The notes under the pieces were generated by a model. The model did not search any database. It was given only the letters and a program-made list of their open reading frames with translations, and was not told where the DNA came from. Positions 5,378 to 6,603 of a DNA stretch of 6,603 bases are shown one piece after another; position 1 is the first letter of the stretch; each line of letters opens with the position of its first letter. The stretch comes from Pseudomonadota bacterium. GTDB lineage: Bacteria > Pseudomonadota > Alphaproteobacteria > Rhizobiales > Xanthobacteraceae. Location of the stretch: NCBI GenBank assembly GCA_023414975.1, contig JAEZMI010000337.1, positions 1-6,603 on the forward strand, given 5' to 3'. Both the position numbers and the translations under genes were made by a program.

Positions 5378-5437
5378 TACCGCGAATTCACTTGGTCCGT
5401 CCCCGCTTCGGCCTTATCCCCGAGGCAGGAGAGGTGG

Positions 5438-6603
5438 ATGGACGCAATGCTTCAGAGGTCGGAAAGCAGCTGGATGGCCGGTGCGACGGCCCGCCGACGC
5501 CGCCGGTGGCCCTGGGCGGCGCTGGCCGTCGCCGTGCTGCTCGGGGGCGCCTACTACTACCGCACCACCCTGGCGCCGGCGGAGACCACGCCCGAGTTCC
5601 AGACCGCCACGGTCGAGATCGGCGATATCCAGACCAGCGTCAACGCCATCGCCAAGATGCAGCCAAAGACCTATGTCGATGTCGGCACGCAGGTTTCCGG
5701 CCAGCTCAGGGTCATCCACCCCGATGTCGGCGCCATCGTGAAAAAGGGCGACCTGCTCGCGGAGATCGACCCGACCGTCTACCAGACGCGGGTGAATGGC
5801 GACCGCGCCAGCCTCGACAATCTGCGGGCCCAGCTCGCACAGGCCGAGGCGCAGCTCACCCTCGACCAGCTCCGCAACGAGCGCGCGCAGGAACTGCTCT
5901 CCAAACAGTCCGGCAGCCGCGACGCGGCGGATGCGGCGCAGGCCACCATGCGGATTTCGGTCGCCAAGATCGACGCGCTGAAGGCGCAGATCGCCCAGAC
6001 CCAGGCGACGCTGGACGGCGACCTCGCCAATCTCGGCTATACCAAGATCTACGCGCCGATGGACGGCACGGTGGTCTCGATCACCGCCCGCGAGGGGTCG
6101 ACGCTCAATGCCAATCAGAGCGCGCCCATCGTGCTGCGCATCGCCGATCTCCAGACCATGACGGTGACGGCGCAGGTAGCGGAGGGCGACATTCCGAAGA
6201 TCAAGGTGGGCACCCCCGCCTATTTCTCCACGCTCGGCCTGCCCGACCGGCGTTGGGAGGGCACGGTGCGTCAGATCGAGCCGACGCCGACCATCGTGAA
6301 CGACGTCGTTCTCTACAATGTGCTGATCGATGTCCCCAATCCGGACCTCACGCTGATGACGGACATGACCGCGCAGGTGTTCTTCCGGCTGGGCGAGGCC
6401 AAGGGTGTGCCGCTGGTGCCGACTCCCGCCGTTCGCACCCGCCGCGACGGCACCGCCAGCGTGCGGGTCATGACGCCGAAGGGCCCGCAGGAGCGCGTCA
6501 TCAAGACCGGCATTTCCAACCGTTCCATGACGGAGGTGACCGAGGGGCTGGAACCGGGCGATACGGTGATCACCGGGACCGCGGCGGGCCCGGCGCGGCC
6601 GGG
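5438..6603 (+). CDS. macA: MacA-like efflux periplasmic adaptor subunit (3' end cut by window edge)
   Basis: This is a membrane-fusion protein that links an inner-membrane transporter to an outer-membrane channel. 388 residues are visible with no stop; MacA proteins are about 370-400, so little is missing. After an Arg-rich start (ARRRRRW, 18-24), residues 24-41 form one membrane anchor or uncleaved signal. The first lipoyl half is VGTQVSGQL...GAIVKKGDLLAEIDP (82-112), then a coiled-coil hairpin at about 115-198 (repeated AQL/AQA/LDN heptads), and the second lipoyl half YTKIYAPMDGTVVSITAREG (201-220). The beta-barrel follows, with VAEGDIPKIKVG and VNDVVLYNVLIDVPNPD, very close to the MacA pattern, then MTDMTAQVFF. 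The short hairpin fits ABC (MacB) partners more than RND pumps, but an RND partner is not excluded. AGGAG (5427-5431) lies 6 bases before ATG. A MacB-like permease gene probably follows outside the window. Confidence 0.88.
   Translation, partial: MDAMLQRSESSWMAGATARRRRRWPWAALAVAVLLGGAYYYRTTLAPAETTPEFQTATVEIGDIQTSVNAIAKMQPKTYVDVGTQVSGQLRVIHPDVGAIVKKGDLLAEIDPTVYQTRVNGDRASLDNLRAQLAQAEAQLTLDQLRNERAQELLSKQSGSRDAADAAQATMRISVAKIDALKAQIAQTQATLDGDLANLGYTKIYAPMDGTVVSITAREGSTLNANQSAPIVLRIADLQTMTVTAQVAEGDIPKIKVGTPAYFSTLGLPDRRWEGTVRQIEPTPTIVNDVVLYNVLIDVPNPDLTLMTDMTAQVFFRLGEAKGVPLVPTPAVRTRRDGTASVRVMTPKGPQERVIKTGISNRSMTEVTEGLEPGDTVITGTAAGPARP

Noticed and set aside
5367..5741. 124-residue plus-strand open frame overlapping the adaptor start
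   Set aside because: It is out of frame with the MacA-like gene, is Pro/Arg/Ser-rich, and has no ribosome site; the adaptor frame has a strong one.
1..6603. tRNA, rRNA, CRISPR arrays, insertion sequences, toxin-antitoxin or phage genes
   Set aside because: I looked for cloverleaf-like segments, spaced direct repeats, transposase motifs and short toxin-antitoxin pairs and saw none.

Overview
The window is a stretch of very GC-rich bacterial chromosome with tightly packed genes. Protein sequences and gene order point to an alphaproteobacterium of the Rhizobiales (Hyphomicrobiales), perhaps near Xanthobacteraceae (Ancylobacter/Starkeya type). That placement is an inference from remembered family resemblance, not from a search. 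Six of the seven protein genes look like ordinary core genes. The seventh, at the right edge, starts an efflux system that may be accessory. I do not see a clearly new biological system.

Layout: (1) 1-1150, minus strand: an RsuA/RluB-type rRNA pseudouridine synthase whose disordered C-terminal tail is cut by the left edge. (2) A 141-bp divergent spacer holding a perfect 13-bp tandem duplication and a 10-bp palindrome. (3) 1292-1771, plus: TadA, the tRNA adenosine deaminase that makes wobble inosine. (4) A short convergent spacer with a GC-rich hairpin. (5) 1824-2846, minus: a long-chain trans-polyprenyl diphosphate synthase for the ubiquinone side chain. (6) A divergent spacer of about 220 bp with a 7-bp-arm dyad. 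(7) 3068-5300, plus: a four-gene run of a DUF2007 protein, a TrmN6-like methyltransferase, an S49 serine peptidase and a 63-residue single-pass membrane protein. (8) A 137-bp spacer with a good sigma70-like promoter whose spacer and -10 are covered by a perfect inverted repeat. (9) 5438-6603, plus: a MacA-like periplasmic adaptor, cut by the right edge a few residues short of its expected end.

Functionally, the left half concerns RNA modification (rRNA pseudouridine, tRNA inosine) and quinone biosynthesis. The plus-strand run joins a further putative RNA/N6-adenine methyltransferase with a membrane-associated or cytoplasmic peptidase module. The adaptor has its own promoter and a probable repressor site, so it is likely the first gene of a separately controlled ABC-type (MacAB-like) efflux operon continuing beyond the window.

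Most worth a second look: the methyltransferase carries Asn-Pro-Pro-Val where its family normally has an aromatic residue in the fourth position; the operator-like palindrome sits in the adaptor promoter; and the S49 peptidase has no visible membrane anchor but is followed by a small membrane protein.
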